Shown in pieces: positions 25,885 through 35,358 of a stretch of DNA of 64,000 nucleotides. The notes under the pieces were generated by a model. It was not told the DNA's origin, did no database searches, and was given only the letters and a program-made list of their open reading frames with translations. Origin of the DNA: VAXT01 sp963774625 (GTDB taxonomy: Bacteria; Actinomycetota; Thermoleophilia; Gaiellales; Gaiellaceae); NCBI GenBank assembly GCA_963774625.1, contig CAVZFQ010000013.1, positions 744,001-808,000 of the forward strand, in the 5' to 3' direction. The first letter of the stretch is position 1. The number at the start of each line of letters is the position of its first letter. The translations under genes were made by a program, and so were the position numbers.

Positions 25885-27243
25885 ATGCACCGAAAGCTCA
25901 TAGCGTTGGCAGCGGCGGTCAGCATCGCTCTGCTCGTATCCGGAGTGGCAGCGGCCTCCATCACGATCTTTGAGCCGCTCTTCTTCCGCCTCGGGTCCGT
26001 CAACGGACAGATGGGCGTCGGCCCCGGCCCCTGGAAGAGCTCTCCCCCCGGAACGATTAACTGTGTCGATTGGCCGGTCGCAACCCCCCCAACAACTCAC
26101 ACAGGACAGTACGACCAGGCGGTTGTCGCCAGCACCCCCGCTCCTTCCGGCAATCCTCCTGGGTTCGGCTTCCAATCGCTGCGTATCTCGAACGCATGTG
26201 CGTCTGGTGAGTTCTCCAACCAGACGTATTCCCCACAGGAGCCACTACCGGTTGGCGAGGCGCGGCTCAACAAGGTGTTCATCGCCGAGTTCGCGTTTAT
26301 GTCCACGACGCCCGCCCACCAGCCCGGACTGTTCTTGAGCGTCAGCCCGGACTCTGGCGAGGGCTCGCGCATGTCCTGGGTGGGCCTGGAAGACACCCCG
26401 GACGGTATTCGGGTCAGCGTCAACGACACCCCCGACGTCGATGGCAAGTTCGTCGCGCACCCTGCCCCTGGTCCGCCGCTTAGCCGCAGCAGTCCACACA
26501 GGATCAGGTTCTGGATCAAGGTCAACCCGGGCATTGACAACGACCTGGTGCGAATCTCTGTCGACGGTGTGGACCTTGGTCAGTGCTTCACGACGTGGGA
26601 GAACTACTACCGCACCGCTCCGGAGCAGTCACCACCCCCGAACCGCAATACGCCCGCGACCATTAACAGCCTGCAGTTCCGCTCCAGCGTGCCGGGGCCG
26701 CCTGCCCTCGCCGGTGGTGGCTACCTGTTCGACAACGTGAGTATCACTCCGAGTAACGGCCCTGGTCCGCCAGGGTGCGACGTGCCGATCGAAAAGGAAG
26801 CCGACCAGAGCACGGTGCGCGCCGGCGGCCGCGTCGGCTACCGGATCACGGTCCGGAACCGCGGCCGTCTCGCCGCCCGCAATTTCCGGGTCTGCGATCA
26901 CATCCCGCGCCGGATGACCTTCGTGAGTGCCGACCGCAAGTTGCGTCGCCTCGGCCGCCGGCGCTGCCTCATTGTCCCGCGCCTGCAGCCCGGCCAACGC
27001 GCCAGCTTCCACGTCGTGCTCCAGGTCGATGCCGACGCGCCGCAGGGCACGGTGACGAACATCGGCGACATCACGCCGCCTCCGGTAACGCAGCCCTCGC
27101 CCGCGGAGCCAGCCGCCCCGGGGGCGCCGGCCGCCCCGGGGGCGCCGCCTAGGGTCATCGCGAATGCCAAACCGATCGCGAGGACTGCGGTGAGCGTGAG
27201 GATTCTCAGGCGCGTGCCTAAGCGGCCGAGGTTTACCGGATAA
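25885..27243 (+). CDS. Secreted protein with beta-sandwich domain and DUF11-like C-terminal domain
   Basis: 452 residues; AAGGAGG lies 5 bp before ATG 25885. Signal peptide (~1-24). Residues ~25-290 read as a concanavalin/LamG-like sandwich (VFIAEFAFMSTT, HRIRFWIKVNPGIDNDLVRISVDG, YLFDNVSIT), then a DUF11 module (KEADQSTVRAGGRVGYRITVRNRGRLAARNFRVCDHIPRRMTF) and a Pro/Ala tail ending in a basic cluster. No catalytic motif. It is bounded by tRNA-Arg fragments A and B, as if it were a one-gene insertion. Confidence 0.82.
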   Translation: MHRKLIALAAAVSIALLVSGVAAASITIFEPLFFRLGSVNGQMGVGPGPWKSSPPGTINCVDWPVATPPTTHTGQYDQAVVASTPAPSGNPPGFGFQSLRISNACASGEFSNQTYSPQEPLPVGEARLNKVFIAEFAFMSTTPAHQPGLFLSVSPDSGEGSRMSWVGLEDTPDGIRVSVNDTPDVDGKFVAHPAPGPPLSRSSPHRIRFWIKVNPGIDNDLVRISVDGVDLGQCFTTWENYYRTAPEQSPPPNRNTPATINSLQFRSSVPGPPALAGGGYLFDNVSITPSNGPGPPGCDVPIEKEADQSTVRAGGRVGYRITVRNRGRLAARNFRVCDHIPRRMTFVSADRKLRRLGRRRCLIVPRLQPGQRASFHVVLQVDADAPQGTVTNIGDITPPPVTQPSPAEPAAPGAPAAPGAPPRVIANAKPIARTAVSVRILRRVPKRPRFTG

Positions 27244-27310
27244 GCGCCATCGCTGGGCCGCTCGGCAGCGAGCGGCCCAGCCCATGTCTCTGCTGCGATT
27301 ACGAGGTGGC

Positions 27311-27347
27311 CCCGGCAAGAATCGAACCTGCGCACGCGGTTTAGGAA
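27311..27347 (-). repeat. Truncated tRNA-Arg 3' fragment B (candidate att site)
   Basis: 37-nt match to the 3' half of tRNA-Arg(CCT), including the anticodon 3' side (GCGGTTTAGGAA on the + strand), with two substitutions in the T-stem that keep it pairable. Located 68 bp after the preceding gene. The rest of 27244-27513 shows nothing else. Confidence 0.78.
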
Positions 27348-27513
27348 GCGCTTCGCGCGTTTGGAGAAGTCCTGCACAGGCTGTTCCGACCGAACTGGGC
27401 GAGCCGCGCGCCAGTGATCGCGCCAGTCTCCGCCTTTGTGCCGACAGTCGGAGCTTGACGCGCCGTCACTCAGGTTGTTCTGGCGCGTCCGCCCTCATAG
27501 TTGGGCGAGTCGA

Positions 27514-28080
27514 TCAGCGGGGTGATGCGGTCCGGGCTGCGGCGACGGCTTCGAGTCGGGAATGGACGCCGAGGGCCCGAAAAAGGCGGCGGATGTGGTT
27601 CCTGACCGTCTCGGGGCTCAGGTGGAGCTCGGCGGCGATCTGCTTCGTCGAGCGGCCCTGCTCCAGAAGACGAAGCACCTCGACCTGACGGGGGGTGAGA
27701 TGCGGGGGTGGCGCTGTCGTGGTGTCGTCGGGGCGCTCCTCGAACAGCCCGAAGACACCGACCACCCGTTCACCGTTCATCAGCGGCACCGAACTGATCT
27801 CCACGGGGACCCGCGTGCCGGCGGTCGAAACCAAGACGCCGGGCGCATCGGTGGACGGGGAGGTGCCGAGCACCTTCTGTGAGAACAGCTCGCGGGCGCG
27901 CCGGCTGTCCTCGGGCGCGACGACGGAGGTGAACTGACGACCGCGAACGTCGCCGACCACACGCTCGGCAGCCGCATTGATCCAGCGGACGACTCCCGTC
28001 GTGTCGAGGACGTAGCTCGGGACGCCGACGCTGTCCAGAGCCTGCTGGAGGTCCCCGGCGATTCCCGGGCGGGTGGCCAT
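27514..28080 (-). CDS. PAS-LuxR transcriptional regulator
   Basis: 188 residues from ATG 28080 (MATRPGIAGDLQQ). Residues ~8-115 are a PAS domain (VGVPSYVLDTTGVVRWINAAAERVVGD), then a LuxR/FixJ-type HTH (LTPRQVEVLRLLEQGRSTKQIAAELHLSPETVRNHIRRLF). There is no receiver domain or kinase nearby, so it may sense a ligand through PAS. Divergent from the collagen-like gene across ~180 bp, which is the obvious regulatory target (inference). Confidence 0.87.
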   Translation of the reverse strand: MATRPGIAGDLQQALDSVGVPSYVLDTTGVVRWINAAAERVVGDVRGRQFTSVVAPEDSRRARELFSQKVLGTSPSTDAPGVLVSTAGTRVPVEISSVPLMNGERVVGVFGLFEERPDDTTTAPPPHLTPRQVEVLRLLEQGRSTKQIAAELHLSPETVRNHIRRLFRALGVHSRLEAVAAARTASPR

Positions 28081-28258
28081 CACGGAAGTGTGGCTGATCC
28101 GCACGCCCAGCGGTGGTTTGTGAGCTCTCGCACAAGATCGATTGGTCGTCGTCGCCTGCGGCAATGGACTCATTCGCGTCACTGGTGCGCCCACCCGGCG
28201 GGCCTACTGTTGCGTCACCCGCCCGGATTGGCCAGGCGGTCGAAACGGGAAAGGGATT

Positions 28259-29338
28259 ATGTCTTTCAAGCGATGGATCCCTCTGGTGGGTGCGCTCGGC
28301 CTGATGGTGATGGTCGTAGGCGTCGCAGCAGGGGCAACGAACGGAAAGAGCAAGACCCGCACGGTCACGCGAGCGTGTTTCTGGGTCGAGTCCAAGGGTG
28401 ACCGAGTCACCCTCAACGACGTCAAGATCAGCAGGCTCAACAAGACCGACGTGCGCTTCTGCATCGTCGGGAAGACCGGCAAGTCCGTCCGTGGCGTCAC
28501 GGGCCTGGTCGGCCCCGCCGGCGCTCAGGGCTTGCAGGGCGAGCGTGGCTTGGTGGGCTCGCAGGGCATTCAGGGCCTGATCGGCCTCGACGGCTCGCAG
28601 GGCGAAGTCGGCCCGCAGGGTGAGATCGGCCCGCAGGGTGAGATCGGCCCCCAGGGTGAGATCGGCCTGACTGGTCTGCAGGGCATCCAGGGCGAAGTTG
28701 GCCCGCAGGGTGAGATCGGCTTGACCGGTCTGCAGGGCATCCAGGGCGAGCGTGGCTTCATGGGTCTGCAGGGCTTCCAGGGCCTGATCGGCCTGACTGG
28801 TCTGCAGGGCATCCAGGGCGAAATCGGCCCAATGGGTCCGGTTGGTGAAACAGGTCCGCAGGGCATCCAGGGCGAAGTCGGGCCAACAGGTCCGGCAGGT
28901 GCCGAGGGTGCGGCAGGTCCGGCAGGTGCCGCGGGTGCCGAGGGTCCCGCAGGTCCGGCAGGTCCGGCAGGTGCCGAGGGCCCCGCAGGTCCGGCAGGTC
29001 CGGCAGGTGCCGCGGGTGCCGAGGGTCCCGCAGGTCCGGCTGGCGAGCAAGGCCCAGCAGGCCCGCAGGGTCCGAAGGGTGCGGACGGGCTCAACGGCTC
29101 GAACATCGTCGCGGTCGACGTCAGCGACGCCTCAGGGCAGAAGACGAAGGTCGCCCTTTGCCCGCTGACGCCAGATCCCGACGACGCTGCAGCCAACCGG
29201 CTGTTCGCCCTCTCGGGCGGCTTCTCGGCTCAGGGCTCGGTCACGGAATCGTTCCGCAATGCCGACGGCCATGGCTGGACGGTGACTCAGTCGAGCGGAA
29301 ACACCGACTCACTGCACGTGTTCGCCTATTGCGCCTAG
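28259..29338 (+). CDS. Secreted collagen-like (Gly-X-Y) protein
   Basis: 359 residues from ATG 28259. Signal peptide (~1-26), a ~55-residue N-terminal domain with two cysteines, ~200 residues of uninterrupted Gly-X-Y triplets (GLQGIQGEVGPQGEIG, later GPAGPAGAEGPAG), and a ~75-residue C-terminal domain likely acting as a trimerisation cap. Proline is often at X and Gln/Ala at Y, as in bacterial collagens that lack hydroxyproline. The DNA shows matching 18- and 27-bp tandem repeats, so triplet number may vary among strains. Expected to form trimeric surface stalks. Confidence 0.9.
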   Translation: MSFKRWIPLVGALGLMVMVVGVAAGATNGKSKTRTVTRACFWVESKGDRVTLNDVKISRLNKTDVRFCIVGKTGKSVRGVTGLVGPAGAQGLQGERGLVGSQGIQGLIGLDGSQGEVGPQGEIGPQGEIGPQGEIGLTGLQGIQGEVGPQGEIGLTGLQGIQGERGFMGLQGFQGLIGLTGLQGIQGEIGPMGPVGETGPQGIQGEVGPTGPAGAEGAAGPAGAAGAEGPAGPAGPAGAEGPAGPAGPAGAAGAEGPAGPAGEQGPAGPQGPKGADGLNGSNIVAVDVSDASGQKTKVALCPLTPDPDDAAANRLFALSGGFSAQGSVTESFRNADGHGWTVTQSSGNTDSLHVFAYCA

Positions 29339-29380
29339 ACGCCTAGCGTCTGCCTTCACGAAGAAGGCTTGGTGATCCGG

Positions 29381-29412
29381 AAAGGCCGGGGGTTCGTACC
29401 CCCGGCCTTTTT
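29381..29412 (+). terminator. Rho-independent terminator after the collagen-like gene
   Basis: 9-bp stem GGCCGGGGG/CCCCCGGCC with a 6-nt loop and TTTTT directly after, 46 bp past the stop. Confidence 0.93.
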
Positions 29413-29487
29413 CCTTCCACAGCCTCCGTCAGGGTTCCGTCGTGGCCGTTGTGCTCGAACCGTCGCGAAGCGGCTCTAGAAGTGGCG

Positions 29488-29526
29488 ATGCCGCCGGCAT
29501 GAATCGAACATGCGCACGCGGTTTAG
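29488..29526 (-). repeat. Truncated tRNA-Arg 3' fragment C (candidate att site)
   Basis: 39 nt matching the intact tRNA-Arg(CCT) 3' half with one mismatch, extending from the acceptor to the anticodon. Immediately downstream its GCACGC pairs with GCGTGC (29514-29538) before CCTTTT, so the remnant may now work as a terminator. Apart from this and the terminator, 29339-29774 shows nothing else. Confidence 0.82.
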
Positions 29527-29774
29527 AAACTAGCGTGCCTTTTACAATTGACAGACGGGTGAAGCAGGAGTACCTTGGCTCCAAGGCGACGAAGGGGTTT
29601 GATGGGGAAAACCGCGATCGTTGCTGCGGCTTTTGAGCGCTTCGACACTCTGGCGTTCGGATGCAGATCGGCGTCGCTCCTCCTCAGGAAAGTCTGCGCA
29701 ACGAGGCCTTACGTTCGCGCGGTTTCGCCGTCAGTTGCCTCTAGAGTGTTCTACGGCTACCCGATCCCGAGCTG

Positions 29775-31136
29775 ATGGGTCTGCGCCGTCTGACATTTCT
29801 GGGCGTCGGCTTTTCGGTTGCTGTTGCGACCTTGACGGTGGCGCTCGGCGGGGCTGGTGCGGCGGGCGGGAAGATCGTCGCGGACAGCGGCTTTCGGCCC
29901 AAGGTTGACGGGTTCGGGTTCGAGAACTACGGGGCCGGGAAAGCGAATCTGTCCGCGAACGAGGTCCGGATGTTGTTCGGCAGCAGGGCGTGCGCGTTCA
30001 CCACAAAGTCGGGTTCTTGTGTGTTGACGCCGCCCGGGGACGTGTGGCTCAAACAGCTGAACCGGGAGATGAGCGGCGGGCACTGCACGGGTATGTCCGT
30101 GCTCAGCCTGATGGTCTTCCGAAAGCTGTACCCCGCTTTCGGGCGACGCACGTACAAGGTGCGGCTAGGCGGGAACGTGCGGCTGCAGCGGGCGATCGCC
30201 TACGCGTTCGCGTGGCAGCTGTTGCCGGAGGTCATAGACAAGACGGTCGACGGAACGCCCAGCCAAATACTGCGGACCTTGATGGCGGCCTTGCGGGAAC
30301 GCGGTGGAGAGACCTACGGCATGGGGATCTACCAACCCGGATTCCTGGGAGGGCACGAAATTACGCCGTACGCCGTCGAGGAACGCGCGGGTGGACGCTT
30401 CGACATCTTGGTCTACGACAACAACTTTCCCGGTGTCACGCGCAGGGTCCACATCAACACGCGCGCCAACACGTGGAGCTACGAGTTCGATCCAGGCCAG
30501 CCGGGCAGCCTGTACAAAGGAAACGCGAAGACCAAGACGCTCACGCTCTCTCCGATCTTGCCGGGTCTCGGCGTGCACCAGTGCCCGTTCTGCGCTCCGC
30601 GGCGTGCCAATGCGCCGCGCTTCAACGAAATCCGTCTGGAAGGCAATCCGTTCAACCACGCTCACCTGTTGATCGTCGACAAGCAGGGCCGTCGACTAGG
30701 TTACGTCGGGAGCCGGTTCGTCAACGAGATTCCGGGAGCCAGCGCCGTCAGGCCGCGGACGGCCGCCGGCTGGCGCGGGCGCCAAGAGCCGCTCTACCGC
30801 ATCCCGGCGCAGCTGGATCTCAACGTCACCATCGACGGCAGCGGGCTGCGCGGTCCCGACACCGAGTACCTGTCGATGATCGGCCCAAACCGCGACGCTG
30901 CGATCGACCAACTGCGCATGCGACCAGGCGACCGCAACTCATTCGAGGTGTCCGGGGCTGTCGGTCGATTCGCGTACCGAAGCGCAGCGGGGCAGGCCGA
31001 ATCACCGCTGTTCCACATCGGCCTCGTCGGCTCCGGCAAGGCGTACCGAATCGGCATCAAGGCGACCTCGCTCGCAACCCGGTTCGCTCCTGACGAGCCA
31101 GAACGACCCGGCTCGTGGAACGCTGACGTTCCATGA
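29775..31136 (+). CDS. Secreted papain-like-fold candidate, frameshifted near its 3' end
   Basis: 453 residues as read, with a signal peptide (~1-30). A GGHCTGMSVLSLMVF segment, later GGHEITPYAVEE and VYDNNFPG give Cys, His and Asn in the order of a papain-like catalytic triad; this is inference from spacing, not a family match. The last ~20 residues (after KATSLA) look out of frame: the +1 frame continues QPGSLLTSQND through a coherent beta-rich stretch to TAG 31321-31323, so the original gene probably spanned 29775-31323 (~515 residues). One inserted base near 31070-31085 explains it, either mutation or sequencing error. Confidence 0.65.
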   Translation: MGLRRLTFLGVGFSVAVATLTVALGGAGAAGGKIVADSGFRPKVDGFGFENYGAGKANLSANEVRMLFGSRACAFTTKSGSCVLTPPGDVWLKQLNREMSGGHCTGMSVLSLMVFRKLYPAFGRRTYKVRLGGNVRLQRAIAYAFAWQLLPEVIDKTVDGTPSQILRTLMAALRERGGETYGMGIYQPGFLGGHEITPYAVEERAGGRFDILVYDNNFPGVTRRVHINTRANTWSYEFDPGQPGSLYKGNAKTKTLTLSPILPGLGVHQCPFCAPRRANAPRFNEIRLEGNPFNHAHLLIVDKQGRRLGYVGSRFVNEIPGASAVRPRTAAGWRGRQEPLYRIPAQLDLNVTIDGSGLRGPDTEYLSMIGPNRDAAIDQLRMRPGDRNSFEVSGAVGRFAYRSAAGQAESPLFHIGLVGSGKAYRIGIKATSLATRFAPDEPERPGSWNADVP

Positions 31137-31589
31137 CGCGGGCACCGCCACCCAAACCTTCAAGATCACCCTCGCGCACTATGCGCAGCGACAGGTCAGA
31201 GAGCTAGAGACGCGCCAGATCGAACTCACTTCCACCCAGAGGGCCGTCATCGACTACGGCAGCATCAAACCCGGCCAGAGAACGATTCCGGTCACGATCA
31301 CGAATACCGAGGTTGCCCCGTAGCTCGTAGAACCTCGGAGGTCTGCGGCCCTCCCGCCTCTTGCGAAGATCGAACGCGCATTCAGCCTCGACTTCGCCAA
31401 GGTTCTCCTCGAGCCCGGCCGTGCGACCCACGCGCGAGCAGCTACAGCAGCAAATTCGCCTAACTGCGGCTGTCGCGCGGCTGTGCACCGCCGCGGCGAC
31501 GGCTACCGCTTCGGCCGTGTGACCAGCGTGTGAGCGCTGCGTGAGCGGGTCAGCCGATGCTGCGACGAGCCAACCAGAAAGGGGCAGAC

Positions 31590-33744
31590 ATGACCAAGAC
31601 CTCCGACATGGGGCGTTTGGCCGCAAGGATGCAATCCGTTGCGGCACGGCTTGCGTTGATCGTCGCGGCGGCGTGCGTGGCGCTCGCAGCCACTGGAGGC
31701 ACGGCCCGCGCCGACGACGACGACAACGGTAATGCCGCGCACGGGTACACCGCGGCGCTGACGGCTCTCACGGGCCCCGCGGGAGCCGACCTGACGATCG
31801 ACGTCGACGCGCCGCCCGGAGCGAGTGCGGTCGACGTGCTGACGAGGGTTCAGCTGAAGATCTACGCGGCGGACGGTTCTCTCGCGGACGTCAGCAACCT
31901 GAACGACATCGCCGCCGAGAACGGCGTCGCGAACATCGAGCTCGGTCCGGTCCCGCGTGACCGGCTTGGTGGAGGCCGCAGATGCGCATCCGCGACCTGG
32001 CGCACGAATGTCGTGCGGGCGTTCACCGAGGACCCGGGTGCGTCCGGATCTTGGTGTTACAGGCGTGTTCGCACCGGCGCAGACGACGACGTCGCGGCCG
32101 ATCGACGTGGTCGCCGACGTCGAAGAGGTCAACGGGGAAACCGGCGCCACGGCGACGGTGACGCTCATGCTCGGCCCGACGCCGCTCGCCGAGCCGCGAG
32201 CGGTCTCCCTCGCACCCGGCGGCACGACGTCCGTCGCATTCGCCGACGTGACGGTGCCGACCGCGGTCGCGAGCACGCTCGAGGTCGTCCTCAGCGGGGC
32301 TGCGCCGGCGGAGACGGACGCGACCAACAACCGTGCCTCCACGACCGTAGACGTGAGCGAGCACGAACTGGTCGTCTCGAACGTGCTCGTCCCGAGCCTG
32401 GGCGGCTACGGCGCCCAGTTCAACCAGCACGTCTACGCACCGATCACGAACCTGCCGCCGGAATCCTTCGACGACCTCGAGACGGCGGTGAAGGAGTTCG
32501 AGCCGCAGCTCGTCCGCATCTTCTACCACGAGGACTGGGAGGAGCCGGGGCAGCCGCGCTACAACCCGGGAAACATCGAGTCCTTCCGGCGCACGGTTGC
32601 GCTCGCGCAGGAGGCCGGCGCGGCGATCAACATCACGTACCACTCCGTCGCAGGCGCACGTCTTGCGCCGGTTCCCCACATGAGGCGGTTCGCCGACGCG
32701 CTCCAAGACCTCAGGCAGCGAGGTAACACCAACGTCGTCTGGGCGACGGTCGGCAACGAGCCCAACACCCCAGGCGCACTCGTAACCCCCCAGCAGTGGG
32801 AGGCGATGTACCGCGCTCTGCACGCGGAGCTCGAGGCGCGGGGGCTACGGGACGAGATCAAGCTCATGGGCGGCGACCTCATCGAGAGCTCGGGCGTGCG
32901 CGACCACGAGATCTGGTTCGAGTACATGACGACGCACATGGCCGACATCGTCGACGCGTACTCGGAGCACGTGTACTGGTGGTACGACACATTCAATCTC
33001 GAGGGAGCGTGGCGGTTCCAGTACCGGCTCCGCGACATCCGCAAGCTCGTCGTGGACGACAACGCCCCGGAGACGCGGCGCCCGTCGTACATCATGGAGT
33101 TCGGCGTGCGTGGGCACAACACGGTGCCGGGGAGGCCGACGGTCATCAGCCACGCCTATTACGAGGACGGGACGTACATGCGGGAGACGAACGTGGCAGC
33201 GTTCCAGCAGCTCTGGTTCGGCATCGCGGCCGCGCAGCTGGGCTTCGCCGGCGCCGCCAAGTTCGACCTCTACTGGGGCCTGTACGACTTCAGCAGCGCA
33301 GGCAACCAGTCGTACTGGATGCTCGACCCGGTCTCCGAGGGCTGGGAGACGTTCCCTAGCTACCACGCGCTGCGGCTGCTGCTCTCGACGACGGAGCGCG
33401 GCTGGCAGGTAGTCCGCGTCGAGCCGTGGGAGCAGGACGATTGGGATCCGCTCGTACGCGACGAGCCGGAGAAGGAGATCACGGCGTACGTCGGTGGCGA
33501 CGAGCTGACCGTCGCCGGCCTGGACACGCGAGGACGTCTGCTGAACACGACGTCCGAGGAGACGCCGATTTACAGCATCGGCGGGCTGCCGCCGTCGACG
33601 CGGTTCAACCTCGCGATCTGGAACGGCACCGCGGACGGACGGACGCTGCCCGCGACGGAGATCACGACGAGTCCCGCGGGCGTCGCCCGCTTCCCAGTGC
33701 CGCTCCACGCGGCGTTCGCGCTGACGACTGTGGACGTGTCGTGA
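31590..33744 (+). pseudogene. Secreted clan GH-A-like glycoside hydrolase, frameshifted
   Basis: Signal peptide and an N-terminal beta-domain are read from ATG 31590 (after AAAGGGG); near 31930-32040 the frame moves by +1 and the rest is open to 33744. The downstream part has a CARDB-like domain (RPIDVVADVEEVNGETGATATVTLML) and a TIM-barrel with acid/base GNEPN after WATV and a late nucleophile candidate in YIMEFGVRG, the clan GH-A pattern, then a beta-domain. Total would be ~715 residues. The coding sequence is otherwise undecayed, so a recent indel or a sequencing error is likely. A stronger-than-18-bp hairpin terminates it. Confidence 0.75.
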
Positions 33745-33748
33745 ACCC

Positions 33749-33787
33749 GAGCCCGAGGGCGCGGTCGGGGACCGCGCCCTCGGGCTC
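33749..33787 (+). terminator. Strong hairpin after the glycoside hydrolase gene
   Basis: 18-bp perfect stem with a GGG loop starting 5 bp after the stop; no U-tract, but stable enough to stop or protect the transcript. Confidence 0.75.
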
Positions 33788-33889
33788 GTCGCCACTCCAC
33801 AAGCAGCGCCGCGACCCAAGGTCGGATCCGGCGCGTCGCTTCGCGCGTGTCGCGCGGCGAAAGCGGTCGATTTGCAGCGTCTTGGCGAA

Positions 33890-33936
33890 CGGGAGCGACG
33901 GGACTCGAACCCGCGACCTCCGGCGTGACAGGTCGG
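33890..33936 (-). repeat. Truncated tRNA-Asp(GTC) 3' fragment
   Basis: The minus strand reads the 3' half of a tRNA-Asp: anticodon loop CTGTCAC, T-arm GGGTTCGAGTCCC and acceptor CGCTCCC. No matching 5' half (GGGAGCG) is present, and one anticodon-stem pair is lost. It is followed by repeated GCGCGCCAGT sequence. Probably an integration scar independent of the tRNA-Arg series. Confidence 0.7.
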
Positions 33937-34073
33937 CGGTCGACACGCGCGCCAGTTGCGCGCCAGTCGACATCCTTCCCGTGCGGTTTGGAGCGGTCTT
34001 TACCGGAACTCCCGACCCGGCGTTGTGCGAAAGAACGCCTGCTTAGCGTGGGGATCTCCGCAGCCAAGCGGTA

Positions 34074-34145
34074 TGCCCCCGGCATGAATCGAACATGCGC
34101 ACGCGGTTTAGGAAACCACTGCTCTATCCACTGAGCTACGGGGGC
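34074..34145 (-). tRNA. tRNA-Arg(CCT)
   Basis: Full cloverleaf: acceptor GCCCCCG/CGGGGGC, D-arm GCTC..GAGC, anticodon loop TTCCTAA (CCT), T-arm GCATG/CATGC, discriminator A. Its 3' end faces the three fragments A-C, as expected for a tRNA used as an insertion site. Confidence 0.95.
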
Positions 34146-34651
34146 GCCCGCTCAGCGTAGCGCCGCCTATTGCCGGATTGCACGGCGTAGTAGTAGATTC
34201 GACGCGCCGTCCTTTGTCTGATCTAGAACCTTCGCCGGACGTTGAGGACACCGGGGCCGGCGGCGGTCTCGGCGCCTTCCTCAATAGCGCTCCCCGTGTC
34301 ACCAAGGATCCCGACGGCATCGAAAGCGGGAACATAGGAGTCCGAGTCCGCTCCGACGAATCGATCGTGACGATTCGGTTTGACGACTTCGTCCTCAAGC
34401 ACCTCTAAAATGCGCTTCTAGGTATTCGCAGCGCATTACGTCCAGGCGCTGACGCATGCTTGCGCGATCTTTACAACCAGGTCTTGCGGACGACCGATGT
34501 TTCGTCTATGTTCCGACGCGGTAAAGTGTCCAAGCACATGATGATCTCAGTCAGCATCCAACCAGTCCTTACCGAGGCGGCCACGGCCGCGTTGGCAGGT
34601 TCGTGCTGGAATCCTTTCGGCCATAGGAAGGCCCAGCTCGAAGACGCGCAA

Positions 34652-34737
34652 GCCCTCGCTCGGAGGTGTGGAGGCTAGTTTTCTAGCCACATACTGCTCG
34701 AAGCGAGGGCGACCCACCGGGTCGCCTTCGGCGTTTT
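34652..34737 (+). ncRNA. Candidate structured RNA ending in a terminator
   Basis: A 9-bp stem (GCCCTCGCT 34652-34660 with AGCGAGGGC 34702-34710) encloses a GGCTAG-TTTT-CTAGCC hairpin; then GACCC-ACC-GGGTC and CGCC-TTC-GGCG followed by TTTT, a terminator. No convincing gene overlaps it. The wider 34146-35109 stretch has no other supported feature, though it must hold the array promoter. Confidence 0.5.
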
Positions 34738-35109
34738 GGAAGCAGTTCGAAGCCATGTGAGAACGAAAGGTTGATGCTCAGCTTGAAACAGATCTAGATC
34801 GAATCGAGGCCCCGCTCGAGAGAGAAAGGCCCCTGCCCGTGGTGCGGTAATGGTCGCGCTGTAAAAAGCCGCTATTTCCGCGGACAATTCCACGAGAAAG
34901 GCGCAGGCACCGGGCTCCAAAGCTCCTCCACGTAGGACGATCGGCGCGCAGCCGGCCAGCTGCAGCCGAGCGATCCAGGGTCGAAGGGTAGAGCGAGTGG
35001 CTTAAAAAACGTCGTTCGGCTTGCGCTGGACGAGACATGAGGTGAAGAAGCTGTGCCATTGCGTCGACCCCTGAGGCGAGGGGCGGATGGAGGGCGCGGC
35101 CTTAACCGA

Positions 35110-35181
35110 TCCGGGATCGTCTAACCGGCAGGACACCACGCTCTGAACGTGGAGGTCGAGGTTCGACCCCTTGTCCCGGAA
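35110..35181 (+). tRNA. tRNA-Gln(CTG)
   Basis: Acceptor TCCGGGA/TCCCGGA, anticodon loop CTCTGAA, T-loop TTCGACC. First gene of the array. Confidence 0.92.
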
Positions 35182-35191
35182 TAGAAAGCAG

Positions 35192-35265
35192 GGGCGAGTA
35201 GCTCAGGCGGACAGAGCGCCTGTCTTACAAGCAGGATGCCGCTGGTTCGAATCCAGCCTCGCCCA
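35192..35265 (+). tRNA. tRNA-Val(TAC)
   Basis: Acceptor GGGCGAG/CTCGCCC, D-arm GCTC..GAGC, anticodon loop CTTACAA, T-arm GCTGG/CCAGC. Confidence 0.93.
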
Positions 35266-35276
35266 TCACCCAGCTT

Positions 35277-35349
35277 GTGGCCGTAGCTCAGCCGGTAGAG
35301 CGCCCGCCTGAAACGCGGGGCGCCGCAGGTTCGATCCCTGCCGGCCACA
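35277..35349 (+). tRNA. tRNA-Phe(GAA)
   Basis: Acceptor GTGGCCG/CGGCCAC, anticodon stem CCCGC/GCGGG around CTGAAAC, T-arm GCAGG/CCTGC. Confidence 0.93.
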
Positions 35350-35358
35350 TAACACCGA

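Noticed and set aside
25626..29526. Functional tRNA genes at the three tRNA-Arg fragments
   Set aside because: Only the 3' half is present in each; no D-arm or 5' acceptor strand can be found.
25626..34145. Prophage or classical integrative element
   Set aside because: No integrase, relaxase, phage structural or replication gene is present; only the tRNA stubs suggest integration.
34178..34408. Small ORF after tRNA-Arg (76 residues)
   Set aside because: Open on both strands, no ribosome-binding site or homology signal that I can recognise.
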